The notes: generated by a model not told the origin, from the letters alone. A stretch of 64,000 nt of DNA from Pseudomonas sp. TH15 (GCF_016651105.1 NZ_JAEKEL010000001.1:2842001-2906000), one strand, 5' to 3'; counted from the stretch's first letter, positions 1 through 8,950 are shown. Translations and numbers: made by a program.

Positions 1-1
1 C

Positions 2-1162
2 ACCGTGCGGGTTGATACCGCGCGGCTCGACGAAATCATGAACATGGTCGGCGAATTGGTACTGGTGCGTAACCGCTTGGTTCGCCTGGGCGCCAACAGT
101 GCCGACGAGGCCATGTCCAAAGCTGTGTCGAACCTCGACGTGGTGACGGCTGACCTGCAAACCGCGGTCATGAAGACCCGGATGCAACCGATCAAGAAAG
201 TCTTCGGGCGCTTCCCGCGCCTGGTTCGAGACCTGGCTCGCCAGCTCAAGAAAGAGATCAACCTGGAACTGGTCGGCGAAGAAACCGACCTCGACAAGAA
301 CCTCGTCGAGGCCCTGGCTGACCCGCTGGTCCACTTGGTGCGCAACGCGGTCGACCACGGCATCGAGTCGCCGGAAGAGCGCGAAGCGTCGGGCAAGGCC
401 CGCGGCGGTGGCGTGATCCTGGCCGCTGAACAGGAAGGCGACCACATCCTGCTGTCGATCTCCGATGACGGCAAAGGTATGGACCCGAACGTCCTGCGTG
501 CCATCGCGGTAAAACGCGGTGTGATGGACAAGGACGCGGCCGATCGCTTGAGCGAAACCGAGTGCTACAACCTGATTTTCGCACCAGGATTCTCGACCAA
601 AACCGAGATCTCCGACGTGTCGGGTCGTGGCGTGGGCATGGACGTGGTGAAAACCAAGATTTCCCAGCTCAACGGTTCGATCAACATCTACTCGACCAAG
701 GGCCTGGGCTCGAAGATCGTCATCAAGGTGCCGTTGACCCTGGCGATCATGCCGACGCTGATGGTCATGCTCGGCAACCAGGCGTTTGCGTTCCCGCTGG
801 TGAACGTCAACGAGATCTTCCACCTCGACCTGTCGCGCACCAACGTGGTGGACGGCCAGGAAGTGGTGATCGTGCGGGACAAGGCCCTGCCCTTGTTCTA
901 CCTCAAACGCTGGCTGGTCAGCTCCGCCGCTCACGAAGAGCAGCGCGAGGGCCATGTGGTGATCCTGTCGGTGGGCACGCAGCGGATCGGCTTTGTCGTC
1001 GATCAACTGGTGGGCCAGGAAGAAGTGGTCATCAAGCCATTGGGCAAAATGCTTCAGGGAACCCCGGGCATGTCCGGCGCCACCATCACTGGTGACGGCC
1101 GCATCGCGCTGATTCTCGATGTCCCGAGCATGCTCAAGCGTTACGCCGCACGGCGTATTTGA
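2..1162 (+). CDS. cheA: Chemotaxis histidine kinase CheA, C-terminal part (5' truncated by window edge)
   Basis: This is the end of the cytoplasmic kinase that phosphorylates CheY and CheB in response to receptor arrays. The reading frame is open from base 2, so the phosphotransfer domains lie upstream of the window. What remains is the dimerisation helix pair, then the GHKL ATP-binding domain with N-box ([12 protein letters not shown]), G1 (DDGKGM), F-box (FAPGFST) and G2 (GRGVGMDVV). The last ~140 residues are a CheW-like regulatory domain. The stop lies 49 bases before the cheB start, in the usual che gene order. The first ATG- or GTG-like codon in the fragment is not a real start because the homology begins before it. 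Confidence 0.96.
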   Translation, partial: TVRVDTARLDEIMNMVGELVLVRNRLVRLGANSADEAMSKAVSNLDVVTADLQTAVMKTRMQPIKKVFGRFPRLVRDLARQLKKEINLELVGEETDLDKNLVEALADPLVHLVRNAVDHGIESPEEREASGKARGGGVILAAEQEGDHILLSISDDGKGMDPNVLRAIAVKRGVMDKDAADRLSETECYNLIFAPGFSTKTEISDVSGRGVGMDVVKTKISQLNGSINIYSTKGLGSKIVIKVPLTLAIMPTLMVMLGNQAFAFPLVNVNEIFHLDLSRTNVVDGQEVVIVRDKALPLFYLKRWLVSSAAHEEQREGHVVILSVGTQRIGFVVDQLVGQEEVVIKPLGKMLQGTPGMSGATITGDGRIALILDVPSMLKRYAARRI

Positions 1163-1211
1163 TTCTGGCGGGGCGGGGCGACTGAGCCTCGCTCCGTCTA
1201 ATGGAGTGTTT

Positions 1212-2351
1212 ATGGTAGTCAAAGTCCTGGTGGTGGACGATTCGGGGTTTTTCCGCCGCCGCGTCTCGGAAATTCTTTCAGCGGATTCGAACATCCAGGT
1301 TGTCGGTACGGCGACCAACGGAAAAGAGGCGATCGATCAGGCGCTGGCCCTCAAGCCAGACGTGATCACCATGGACTACGAGATGCCGATGATGGATGGC
1401 ATCACGGCGGTGCGGCACATCATGCAGCGCTGTCCGACCCCGGTATTGATGTTCTCCTCGCTGACGCACGAAGGCGCCCGGGTCACCCTGGATGCGCTGG
1501 ACGCTGGTGCGGTGGATTTCCTGCCGAAGAATTTCGAAGACATCTCCCGCAACCCGGAGAAGGTCAAGCAACTGCTGTGCGAGAAGATTCTCAGCATTTC
1601 GCGCAGTAACCGTCGCGCCAACACCTACACCGCCCCGGCCCCGGTCGCCGCGCCAGCCCCGACGCCTGCGCCTTCGAGCGCCAGCAGTTATGGCAGCAGC
1701 GCGCCTGTGCGTCCGGCACCGGCACCGATGCCAACTCGCAGCTATGCGCCTGCGTCGTCCAGCCCGTCGTCACCTGCGCCGAAACGCAAAGCCTACAAAC
1801 TGGTGGCCATCGGCACGTCCACCGGCGGCCCGGTTGCCCTGCAACGGGTCTTGACCCAGTTGCCGGCCAACTTCCCGGCGCCGATCGTGTTGATCCAGCA
1901 CATGCCGGCGGCCTTCACCAAGGCCTTCGCCGAGCGTTTGGACAAGCTCTGCCGCATCAGCGTCAAGGAAGCCGAGGATGGCGACATCCTGCGTCCTGGC
2001 CTGGCGTTGCTGGCGCCCGGTGGCAAGCAAATGATGATCGATGGCCGTGGCGCGGTGAAAATCCTGCCGGGTGACGAACGTCTGAACTACAAGCCGTGCG
2101 TGGACATCACGTTCGGTTCGGCAGCCAAGTCCTACGGCGACAAAGTTCTGGCGGTCGTATTGACCGGCATGGGCGCCGATGGTCGCGAAGGCGCACGCCT
2201 GCTCAAACAGGGCGGCAGTGCAATCTGGGCCCAGGACGAAGCGAGCTGCGTGATCTACGGCATGCCGATGGCCATCGTCAAAGCTGATCTGGCGGACGCG
2301 ATTTACAGCCTGGACGACATTGGCAAGCACCTGGTTGAGGCCTGTATCTGA
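1212..2351 (+). CDS. cheB: Chemotaxis response regulator protein-glutamate methylesterase CheB
   Basis: CheB removes methyl groups from chemoreceptor glutamates and deamidates glutamines, adapting the receptor array. The 379-residue protein has an N-terminal receiver domain with acidic pocket D9/D10 and phospho-acceptor D55 ([11 protein letters not shown]). A proline/alanine/serine-rich linker of about 50 residues follows (roughly 145-195). The methylesterase domain carries the Ser region IGTSTGGP, the His in LIQHMP and the Asp in [11 protein letters not shown]. The ATG at 1212 is chosen because GGAG sits 6 bases upstream and the receiver domain starts there; the frame runs further upstream without homology. 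Its stop overlaps the motC start by one base (TGATG). Confidence 0.97.
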   Translation: MVVKVLVVDDSGFFRRRVSEILSADSNIQVVGTATNGKEAIDQALALKPDVITMDYEMPMMDGITAVRHIMQRCPTPVLMFSSLTHEGARVTLDALDAGAVDFLPKNFEDISRNPEKVKQLLCEKILSISRSNRRANTYTAPAPVAAPAPTPAPSSASSYGSSAPVRPAPAPMPTRSYAPASSSPSSPAPKRKAYKLVAIGTSTGGPVALQRVLTQLPANFPAPIVLIQHMPAAFTKAFAERLDKLCRISVKEAEDGDILRPGLALLAPGGKQMMIDGRGAVKILPGDERLNYKPCVDITFGSAAKSYGDKVLAVVLTGMGADGREGARLLKQGGSAIWAQDEASCVIYGMPMAIVKADLADAIYSLDDIGKHLVEACI

Positions 2352-3091
2352 TGGATGTACTCAGCCTGATCGGGATCATCATGGCGTTTGTCGCCATCAT
2401 CGGCGGCAACTACCTTGAAGGCGGTCACCTCGGCGCACTGGCCAACGGCCCGGCGGCGTTGATCGTCATCGGTGGGACCATCGGTGCGGCGTTGTTGCAA
2501 TCGCCGATGAGCGCTTTCAAGCGCGCCATGCAGATCCTTGCCTGGATCCTGTTTCCACCGCGTGTGGATCTGGCCGGTGGCATCGATCGCGTCGTGAACT
2601 GGAGCTTGACCGCCCGCAAGGAAGGTTTGCTGGGGTTGGAAGGAGTGGCGGACGCCGAACCGGATAACTACTCGCGCAAAGGCCTTCAATTGCTGGTGGA
2701 CGGCGCGGAGCCGGAAGCGATTCGCAGCATCCTGGAAGTGGATTTCTACACCCAGGAAAGCCGCGACATTGAAGCCGCCAAAGTCTTTGAAAGCATGGGC
2801 GGCTACGCGCCGACCATCGGCATCATCGGTGCGGTGATGGGCTTGATCCACGTCATGGGCAACCTGGGCGATCCATCGCAACTGGGCAGCGGCATCGCCG
2901 TCGCCTTCGTCGCCACCATCTACGGCGTGGCCAGTGCCAACCTGGTGTTGCTGCCGGTCGCGTCCAAGCTCAAGTCCATCGCATTGCGTCAGTCGCGTTA
3001 TCGCGAAATGTTGTTGGAAGGGATTCTGTCGATCGCCGAAGGTGAAAACCCTCGCTCTATTGAGTTGAAGCTTCAGGGCTTCATGGATTGA
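2351..3091 (+). CDS. motC: Flagellar stator subunit MotC (MotA/PomA family)
   Basis: This is the ion-channel subunit of the second flagellar stator in Pseudomonas (MotCD), important for swarming and motility under load. The 246-residue protein has four predicted transmembrane segments: two near the N-terminus (about residues 5-50) and two near 150-200. The cytoplasmic loop between them should contact the rotor. The ATG overlaps the cheB stop, implying translational coupling. The partner motD follows after 15 bases. Naming follows the conserved che-mot order in pseudomonads; MotA-family membership is clear from sequence. Confidence 0.94.
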   Translation: MDVLSLIGIIMAFVAIIGGNYLEGGHLGALANGPAALIVIGGTIGAALLQSPMSAFKRAMQILAWILFPPRVDLAGGIDRVVNWSLTARKEGLLGLEGVADAEPDNYSRKGLQLLVDGAEPEAIRSILEVDFYTQESRDIEAAKVFESMGGYAPTIGIIGAVMGLIHVMGNLGDPSQLGSGIAVAFVATIYGVASANLVLLPVASKLKSIALRQSRYREMLLEGILSIAEGENPRSIELKLQGFMD

Positions 3092-3106
3092 TGGGAGACA
3101 TGGACC

Positions 3107-3997
3107 ATGGCACGTCGTCGCCAACCTGAAGAACACGTCAATCACGAACGCTGGCTGGTGTCCTATGCGGACTTCATCACCTTGCTGTTTGCGTTCTTCG
3201 TGGTGATGTACTCGATCTCTTCGATCAACGAAGGCAAGTACAAAGTCATTTCGGAAGCGTTGATCGGCGTGTTCACCGACTCGGATCGCGCCGTCAAGCC
3301 GATCCCGGTGGGTGAAGAGCGGCCGATGACGGTGACCCCGGCCAAGCCGTTGGTCAAAGACGCCGAACAGATTGATGCCGGCATCGCCGGTGCCAGCGAT
3401 CCGCTCAAAAGCATTGCCGATGACATCAGCGCTGCGTTTGGCGACCTGATCAGCTCCAACCAGATGACCGTGCGTGGCAACGAACTGTGGGTCGAGATCG
3501 AACTCAATTCCAGCCTGTTGTTCGGCAGCGGCGACGCGATGCCCAGCGACATCGCCTTCAACATCATCGACAAGGTCGCGGCGATCCTGAAGCCGTTTGA
3601 CAACCCGATCCACGTTGAAGGCTTTACCGACGATCAACCGATCCGCACCTCGCAGTACCCGACCAACTGGGAGCTGTCCTCGGCTCGTTCGGCGAGCATC
3701 GTGCGCATGCTGGCGATGCAAGGTGTCAACCCTGGCCGCCTGGCGTCGGTGGGTTACGGCGAATTCCAGCCTGTGGCCAACAACGCCACGGCAGAAGGCC
3801 GGGCGCGCAACCGTCGGGTGGTGCTGGTGGTGTCGCGAAATCTCGATGTACGCCGCAGCCTCACCGGTACCGGAACCGCCAATGCGAAACCGGATGCCGC
3901 GTTGAAGCGTGCTGGCACACAAACTGCACCGACCCCGGTCAAGTCGCCGGGACGAGAGAGCGCCGTCAATTCTCCGTCACCCGCATTAATACGTTGA
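3107..3997 (+). CDS. motD: Flagellar stator subunit MotD (MotB family, OmpA-like C-terminus)
   Basis: MotD is the peptidoglycan-anchoring partner of MotC. The 296-residue protein has a short basic N-terminus and one transmembrane helix beginning with the motif LVSYADFITLLFAFFVV. D22 in that motif is the conserved ion-binding aspartate of stators. An OmpA-type peptidoglycan-binding domain spans about residues 140-245 (GFTDDQPI, NWELSSARSASIVR, GYGEFQP, NRRVVLVV). The last ~45 residues are a low-complexity Ala/Thr/Pro tail with no recognised domain. GGGAGA precedes the start. Confidence 0.95.
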   Translation: MARRRQPEEHVNHERWLVSYADFITLLFAFFVVMYSISSINEGKYKVISEALIGVFTDSDRAVKPIPVGEERPMTVTPAKPLVKDAEQIDAGIAGASDPLKSIADDISAAFGDLISSNQMTVRGNELWVEIELNSSLLFGSGDAMPSDIAFNIIDKVAAILKPFDNPIHVEGFTDDQPIRTSQYPTNWELSSARSASIVRMLAMQGVNPGRLASVGYGEFQPVANNATAEGRARNRRVVLVVSRNLDVRRSLTGTGTANAKPDAALKRAGTQTAPTPVKSPGRESAVNSPSPALIR

Positions 3998-4039
3998 GCT
4001 ATTTCTCGGTCGGCGTTATCGACCGGGAGGAATATCCGA

Positions 4040-4828
4040 ATGAGAGTCTGGGCAGTTGCCAATCAAAAGGGTGGTGTTGGTAAAACCACTTCCTCTATCG
4101 CTTTAGCCGGTTTGCTGGCCGAGGCGGGGAAACGTGTGGTCATGGTTGATCTCGACCCACACGGCTCGATGACCAGCTATTTCGGCTACGACCCCGACAG
4201 CCTGGAACACAGCAGCTACGACCTGTTCCTGCACAAGGGCAGCGTGCCTCAGGGCTTGCCCGGTCAGTTGTTGATGCCCACCAGTCACGAAAATATTTCG
4301 CTGTTGCCGTCGAGCACCGCACTGGCGACCCTTGAGCGTCAGTCGCCAGGCCAAAGTGGCCTGGGCCTGGTGATCGCCAAGAGTCTGGCGCAATTGTGGC
4401 AAGACTTTGATTACGCCGTGATCGACAGCCCGCCGTTGCTCGGTGTGTTGATGGTCAACGCCTTGGCCGCGAGCCAGCAGTTGGTGATCCCGGTGCAGAC
4501 CGAGCATCTGGCCGTCAAAGGCCTTGAGCGCATGGTCAACACCCTGGCGATGATCAACCGTTCGCGCAAACAAGCGTTGCCGTTCACCATCGTCCCGACC
4601 CTGTTCGATCGCCGGACCCAGGCGTCCCTCGGGACCCTGCGCGTGTTGCGCGACAAATACCCGGAAGAAATTTGGCAAGGTTACATCCCGGTCGATACCC
4701 GTCTGCGCGATGCCAGCCGGGCCGGGGTCACGCCTTCGCAATTCGACGGCAAGAGCCGTGGCGTTCTGGCTTACCGCGCACTGCTCAAGCATCTGCTGAC
4801 CGCACAACTCGTTCCGGCGGTGGCCTGA
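4040..4828 (+). CDS. parC: ParA-family ATPase of the chemotaxis cluster (ParC)
   Basis: This MinD/ParA-type ATPase in a chemotaxis operon positions the chemoreceptor array at the cell pole, as known for ParC in Vibrio and pseudomonads. The deviant Walker A motif KGGVGKTT lies at residues 10-17, the switch I region MVDLDPHGSMTS near 35-45, and Walker B-like VIDSPP near 130. At 262 residues it has the family's usual length. A strong GGGAGGA site precedes the ATG. It lies directly upstream of the ParP gene, but a REP doublet separates the two. The chromosome-segregation ParA is less likely because no parB is next to it. Confidence 0.9.
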   Translation: MRVWAVANQKGGVGKTTSSIALAGLLAEAGKRVVMVDLDPHGSMTSYFGYDPDSLEHSSYDLFLHKGSVPQGLPGQLLMPTSHENISLLPSSTALATLERQSPGQSGLGLVIAKSLAQLWQDFDYAVIDSPPLLGVLMVNALAASQQLVIPVQTEHLAVKGLERMVNTLAMINRSRKQALPFTIVPTLFDRRTQASLGTLRVLRDKYPEEIWQGYIPVDTRLRDASRAGVTPSQFDGKSRGVLAYRALLKHLLTAQLVPAVA

Positions 4829-4844
4829 CATGAACCCAATTCGC

Positions 4845-4933
4845 GTAGGAGCTGCCGCAGGCTGCGATCTTTTGATCCTGCTTTGTGACACCTTCGAATC
4901 CGCCAAAAGATCGCAGCCTTCGGCAGCTCCTAC
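4845..4933. repeat. REP doublet (REPIN), group 2 type GGAGCTGCCGCAGGCTGCGATC
   Basis: Two inverted REP arms, GTAGGAGCTGCCGCAGGCTG and its near-complement ending CGGCAGCTCCTAC, surround a central segment that also pairs (GATCTTTTG with CAAAAGATC). The whole can fold into a long hairpin. It fills nearly all of the gap between parC and parP. A single arm of the same family is found at 24136-24162. Confidence 0.9.
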
Positions 4934-4945
4934 ACAGGTGCGCGC

Positions 4946-5833
4946 ATGAACCGGCCGGTGAAGGTCACCTCGCGTCCGCAACTGGCGCTCCAGTCTTATC
5001 TGGACAGCTTGCTGATGGAGGCGACTGAAGAGTTGCTGCCGGAAGTCGAGGCGGTTTCTGAAGTCGTTGAGGTTGTCGCAGTCGTCGAGGCCGAGGCCGC
5101 ACTGGACGAGTTCCAGTTGGCGGTGCTCGAAGAACAGGCCCGTGATGCGCGGCCACCGGCGACCGTTGCCGCGCCAGCCGTTGCGCCCGTCGTTGAAAAA
5201 GCACCGGTTGCCGTGATCGAAGCCCCGGCACCGATCCTGGCGCCGGTATCGACCATCGCACCGCTGCTACAAGCCTTGGTGCCGCCGGTGGTCGAAGTCC
5301 ACTTGCCGCCGAGCAACACGCCGCCACCGGTGGAAACCGATGGCCGCCCGTCTTGGGCTGCCGAGCCGTTCGAATGCCTGTTGTTCGATGTCGCCGGGCT
5401 GACCCTGGCTGTGCCGCTGGTGTGCCTGGGCTCGATTTATTCCCTGGCCGGCCACGAACTGACGCCCCTGTTTGGTCAGCCGGAATGGTTCCTCGGGATC
5501 CTGCCGAGCCAGGCCGGCAACCTGAAAGTGCTGGATACCGCACGCTGGGTCATGCCGGACCGTTACCGCGATGACTTCCGCCAAGGCCTGCAATACGTTA
5601 TTTCGGTGCAGGGCTACGAGTGGGGGTTGGCGGTGCATCAAGTCAGCCGCTCGTTGCGCCTGGACCCGAACGAAATCAAATGGAGAAGTCATCGAGGTCA
5701 GCGGCCATGGCTCGCCGGCACGGTGATTGAGCACATGTGTGCATTGCTGGACGTTTCCGCACTGGCCGAATTGATCGCCAGCGGTGGGGCAAAGCACATG
5801 GGCGGCAGTAAGCCGCTACATAAACCGACATAG
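4946..5833 (+). CDS. parP: CheW-domain array-positioning protein ParP
   Basis: ParP couples the ParC ATPase to CheA and receptor arrays through a CheW/AIF-like domain. The 295-residue protein has an acidic, Ala/Pro/Val-rich and probably unstructured N-terminal half (about 25-125). A CheW-like domain follows from about residue 138 (FECLLFDVAGLTLAVPLVCLGSI) to the end, including LPSQAGNLKVLDTARWVMP. This arrangement matches the CheW-like gene that follows parC in other pseudomonads. Function is inferred from order and domain; no catalytic residues are expected. Confidence 0.85.
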   Translation: MNRPVKVTSRPQLALQSYLDSLLMEATEELLPEVEAVSEVVEVVAVVEAEAALDEFQLAVLEEQARDARPPATVAAPAVAPVVEKAPVAVIEAPAPILAPVSTIAPLLQALVPPVVEVHLPPSNTPPPVETDGRPSWAAEPFECLLFDVAGLTLAVPLVCLGSIYSLAGHELTPLFGQPEWFLGILPSQAGNLKVLDTARWVMPDRYRDDFRQGLQYVISVQGYEWGLAVHQVSRSLRLDPNEIKWRSHRGQRPWLAGTVIEHMCALLDVSALAELIASGGAKHMGGSKPLHKPT

Positions 5834-5856
5834 CAGCCGACATAACAAGTAGGCGA

Positions 5857-5874
5857 CGGCATTGTTGAATGCCG
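5857..5874. promoter_or_regulatory. Small perfect stem-loop upstream of cheW
   Basis: CGGCATT and AATGCCG form a 7-bp perfect stem with a GTTG loop, 45 bases upstream of the cheW start. No U-tract follows, so it is not a standard terminator. It could affect mRNA stability or processing. The role is unknown. Confidence 0.3.
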
Positions 5875-5919
5875 CCACACAGACACACACCGCCAAGCGC
5901 GGTTTTCTAGGGGTCAGGT

Positions 5920-6405
5920 ATGAGCAGTCAAGCGACGAATGCAAAAGGTTCTGAAGATCCGATCCTGCAATGGGTAACCTTCAAACTGGACAATGAAACC
6001 TACGGCATCAACGTGATGCGCGTTCAGGAAGTCCTGCGTTACACCGAAATCGCCCCGGTCCCGGGTGCCCCGAGCTACGTGCTGGGCATCATCAACCTGC
6101 GCGGTAACGTGGTCACCGTGATCGACACCCGTCAGCGCTTTGGCCTGATGAACGCCGAGATCAGCGACAACACCCGTATCGTCATCATCGAAGCCGACAA
6201 GCAAGTGGTCGGGATCATGGTCGACAGCGTCGCCGAAGTGGTTTACCTGCGTCAGTCGGAAATCGAGACGGCGCCGAACGTCGGTAACGAAGAATCCGCC
6301 AAGTTCATCCAAGGCGTGTGCAACAAGAACAACGAACTGCTGATCCTGGTCGAACTCGACAAGATGATGAGCGAAGAAGAATGGTCGGATCTGGAGAACA
6401 TCTGA
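5920..6405 (+). CDS. cheW: Chemotaxis coupling protein CheW
   Basis: CheW links receptors to CheA. The 161-residue protein is a single CheW domain (VTFKLDNETYGINVMRVQEVLR, YVLGIINLRGNVVTVIDTRQRF, VVGIMVDSVAEVVYL). AGGGGTCAGGT immediately precedes the ATG. Its TGA is followed directly, in the same frame, by the TTG proposed as the start of the next gene. It is the last canonical chemotaxis gene of the cluster. Confidence 0.96.
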   Translation: MSSQATNAKGSEDPILQWVTFKLDNETYGINVMRVQEVLRYTEIAPVPGAPSYVLGIINLRGNVVTVIDTRQRFGLMNAEISDNTRIVIIEADKQVVGIMVDSVAEVVYLRQSEIETAPNVGNEESAKFIQGVCNKNNELLILVELDKMMSEEEWSDLENI

Positions 6406-6798
6406 TTGATTCTTGAGGTTGCGGTCATTGTCCTGTTCCTGTTTTGGGCAGGCACGCTGGCGATGTTCCTGGCGTACATTCGCGGTCAGCGGCTGATCGC
6501 CGCGCAACAGGCCGAGGGCGATGCGCTGCGCGATCAGCGCATCAAGGACCTGGCCAAGCGCGTCGACAACTACCAGAACGGCAACGTGCGCATGGGTGAA
6601 GACCTGCACGAACTGCGTGCGGTGGTCGGCCCATTGCCGGACAAAATTGTTCAACTGGAACAGCGCGATCCATCGAGCCTGTCGTTCGCCCAAGCAGCGA
6701 AACTGGTGGGGATGGGCGCAAGCGTTGATGAACTGACTCAGTCGTGTGGCTTGACCCAGGCTGAGGCGGAGTTGATGCGTAAACTTCACAAGAACTGA
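6406..6798 (+). CDS. DUF2802 family membrane-anchored protein
   Basis: A 130-residue protein of unknown function conserved after cheW in pseudomonads. It has one N-terminal transmembrane helix (about residues 3-25, EVAVIVLFLFWAGTLAMFLAYI), a charged alpha-helical region likely to form a coiled coil (about 30-95), and a C-terminal helix-turn-helix-like stretch (AKLVGMGASVDELTQSCGLTQAEAELMRKL) typical of DUF2802. The only upstream start is TTG at 6406, directly after the cheW stop and in the same frame, so translation probably depends on termination-reinitiation. Position suggests a role in chemotaxis array assembly, but this is inference. Confidence 0.8.
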   Translation: MILEVAVIVLFLFWAGTLAMFLAYIRGQRLIAAQQAEGDALRDQRIKDLAKRVDNYQNGNVRMGEDLHELRAVVGPLPDKIVQLEQRDPSSLSFAQAAKLVGMGASVDELTQSCGLTQAEAELMRKLHKN

Positions 6799-6805
6799 AA
6801 TCGCT

Positions 6806-6870
6806 ATCGCGAGCAGGCTCACTCCTACATTTGAAATGCGTTCCAATGTAGGAGTGAGCCTGCTCGCGAT
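6806..6870. repeat. REP doublet (REPIN), group 1, compact
   Basis: Inverted arms ATCGCGAGCAGGCTCACTCC and its complement GGAGTGAGCCTGCTCGCGAT are separated by only about 20 bases. It lies between two convergent genes (the DUF2802 gene and the FlhB-like gene) and may form a bidirectional transcription or RNA-decay barrier. Confidence 0.9.
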
Positions 6871-6885
6871 GGGGCCCTCAAATCC

Positions 6886-7215
6886 TCAGTAATCATCCCC
6901 ACGCTCGGTCACATCCTTCTCGACCACCGGCGCGTTCGGATCCTGCCCCTCCGGGAATTTCCCCTTCAGATTCCACGCAAACGCAATAATCTCGGCAATC
7001 GTGCGATATAACTCCTGCGGAATACTGTCCCCCAGTTCCATCCGCGCCAGCAGCCTCACCAGTTCGGGGTTCTCATAGATCGGCACTTCGTATTCGCGGG
7101 CAATCTTCAGAATAGCTTCGGCCAGTTCTTCGTCACCCTTGGCAGTGAGGGTCGGGGCGTGGCTGCCGTCGTATTTGAGGGCGATGGCCTGGCGTGGGGT
7201 GTTGGGGTTGTTCAT
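6886..7215 (-). CDS. FlhB C-terminal-domain-like protein (EscU/YscU/HrcU switch family, FlhX-like)
   Basis: A 109-residue soluble protein that resembles only the cytoplasmic C-terminal domain of the flagellar export switch FlhB (AIALKYDGSHAPTLTAKGDEELAEAILKIA, VPIYENPELVRLLARMELGDSIPQELYRTIAEIIAFAW). It lacks the membrane domain and the NPTH autocleavage motif, beginning just after where that motif would be. The start at 7215 overlaps the FliK-like stop by four bases (ATGA), so the two are coupled. Such paralogues can act with FliK in hook-length or substrate-switch control, though the exact role here is unproven. Confidence 0.82.
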   Translation of the reverse strand: MNNPNTPRQAIALKYDGSHAPTLTAKGDEELAEAILKIAREYEVPIYENPELVRLLARMELGDSIPQELYRTIAEIIAFAWNLKGKFPEGQDPNAPVVEKDVTERGDDY

Positions 7216-8765
7216 GCGGTTTCGTCGACCCAGCGTTGTTCGAGGCGGGTTTGGCTGCCCTGGGGCGGCGTGCCGAGGTGGCAATCCAGATCGCCGACGT
7301 TCAGGCCGGATGCCAGCAAACGCTCACGCAGCGCTGCCAGGTTACTTTCGATCAGGCTTGCGGTGTATGGCCGTTCGGCCCATAGCTGGCTGGACAGGCT
7401 GCCCTCGATCAACTGTGCCTGAATCTGCAGCGGGCCAAGCGGTTCGAGGTCGAATGCCAACTCTACCCGCCATAACTGTTGTTTTGGCTCGCGTTCTTCA
7501 CGGCGTTCGTTTTGCTGCTCTTTTTCCGGGGCTTCTTCGCGCTGGAACTTGACCTGCAACGGGACGATGTTCTGCATATTGCGCATCGGAATTTCAAGCT
7601 GCCAGGTGCTCAGCAGCCGCCCATCGTCGGTGACACCGGTCTGTTCCAGGCTCGACAGTTGGTGGCTTTGCAGGCGCGAAACCGCCGCAGCCGCCAGGCG
7701 CAGCAAGAGTTCAAGGTCGCCTTCACCCTCCTGGCTTTGCAACAAGCGTTCGGGCAGCGGAAAACTGGTCGGCAGCGGTTTGGCGCTGACCTGACCGAGC
7801 ATGCCCAGCGCGCTGCGCACAAAGCTTGGCATTGCCTGGGCCAGGGTATTGGCGGCGATGATCGCGGTGAGGTTGGTGTTGGCCGGGGTCAGTTGCGCGA
7901 TCAGCTTGAGCAGATCGGCTTTCAGGTCCGGGGCCTGTGTCGGGTTTTGGCCGGTGAGCAATTTCGTTTCGAGGAACAGTCCACTGCTGAGCAACGCCTG
8001 AGCCAGGCCTTTGGGCGTGCTCAGTTGCTGAACGTCCGGCAGGCTGGCGAGCAACTTGTTCACGGCGGCTTGCAGGTCGTCGGACGTTTCATCGGACTGC
8101 GGCAGGTTCTGCAAAGCGCTGAGCAGACCATCGAGCGAACCCTGGCGACTCTGCTGGGTGTTCAACTGCTGCGACACCGCCAACTGGTCCTGGCGATTGC
8201 TCAGCGGCAGGAATTTCAAGGTTTGCGTGTCCTGTACCAACGCGCTGAGCAAGGTGCCGATGCGCAGCGGTTGCGGGCTGTCGATGGTCAGCGTGCTGCC
8301 GCTCAGTGCGGTGTTGAGCAGACTCACCAGCGAGCGAAACACAGTCGGCTGGCCCGGCGTCTGCGGCAACACCTGAGAAGTCAGTACTTTGCCTTGCAGC
8401 AACGTGCCGACCGGCAGTTGCGCGGTGTCGATGCGGGTGAGGGTGGCCACGCTGGAGGCAATCGCCTGTTGCACCGTAATCGCCAGGTTGCTGGCGGACG
8501 GCTGGGTGATCGCCAGGTTGGTGCCTGTTGGTAGCGGTTGTGTGCTGGTGGCCTGGACCGTGGTCTGGCGGCCGCTGTCGAGGGTGACTTTGAGCAGCAA
8601 TTGAAAGGACTGATCCGCTTGCTTGAGCGACAGCACTTCAGCGTTGGCAGTCTGGCCGGGCGTGATCAGGCCCTCCATCGGCGTCAGCAGCTTGAGCAAG
8701 TCGCCACTGACCACCAGCGGGCGGGTGACGGCCGGCGTGGTCTGGGGCAGCGGGAGGATGTTCAT
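7212..8765 (-). CDS. Flagellar hook-length control protein FliK-like
   Basis: A 517-residue protein with a long Gln/Leu/Thr-rich N-terminal region and a C-terminal Flg_hook domain (WRVELAFDLEPLGPLQIQAQLIEG, LWAERPYTASLIESNLAALRERLLASGL). FliK proteins measure hook length and switch export specificity through FlhB. It is encoded beside an FlhB C-domain paralogue rather than in a fliK-fliL-fliM operon, so it may be a second FliK-type protein. ATG at 8765 is preferred (AGGCGA 3 bases upstream); a further in-frame ATG lies at 8777. A glutamate/arginine-rich stretch near residue 400 precedes the conserved domain. Confidence 0.82.
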   Translation of the reverse strand: MNILPLPQTTPAVTRPLVVSGDLLKLLTPMEGLITPGQTANAEVLSLKQADQSFQLLLKVTLDSGRQTTVQATSTQPLPTGTNLAITQPSASNLAITVQQAIASSVATLTRIDTAQLPVGTLLQGKVLTSQVLPQTPGQPTVFRSLVSLLNTALSGSTLTIDSPQPLRIGTLLSALVQDTQTLKFLPLSNRQDQLAVSQQLNTQQSRQGSLDGLLSALQNLPQSDETSDDLQAAVNKLLASLPDVQQLSTPKGLAQALLSSGLFLETKLLTGQNPTQAPDLKADLLKLIAQLTPANTNLTAIIAANTLAQAMPSFVRSALGMLGQVSAKPLPTSFPLPERLLQSQEGEGDLELLLRLAAAAVSRLQSHQLSSLEQTGVTDDGRLLSTWQLEIPMRNMQNIVPLQVKFQREEAPEKEQQNERREEREPKQQLWRVELAFDLEPLGPLQIQAQLIEGSLSSQLWAERPYTASLIESNLAALRERLLASGLNVGDLDCHLGTPPQGSQTRLEQRWVDETA

Positions 8766-8828
8766 TTCGCCTGTCATACGCGGTCACAACCTTGGGAAAA
8801 TGCGCTCTTTAGAGTAAGGCATGGCATG

Positions 8829-8834
8829 TATAAT
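8829..8834 (+). promoter_or_regulatory. Candidate -10 element (TATAAT) upstream of the ccm operon
   Basis: A perfect TATAAT lies 167 bases upstream of ccmA in the gap between the divergent fliK-like and ccm genes. The upstream sequence at the proper spacing (around 8806-8811) is a poor -35, so the assignment is tentative. Confidence 0.35.
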
Positions 8835-8950
8835 GCCGGCCGTCTTTCAGGGAGCGGTGAAAACATTGCAATTGTTTTGACGCAGCTCTCTAAAACAGGC
8901 CGCCAATGCATCTATGCTGCATCACTTTAGCGGCCGCGCCACTGCCGACT

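Noticed and set aside
2303..3922. 539-codon minus-strand frame opposite motC/motD
   Set aside because: Spans two convincing stator genes on the other strand and has no domain.
7479..8534. 351-codon plus-strand frame opposite the FliK-like gene
   Set aside because: The minus-strand frame has the conserved Flg_hook domain; the plus-strand frame has none.
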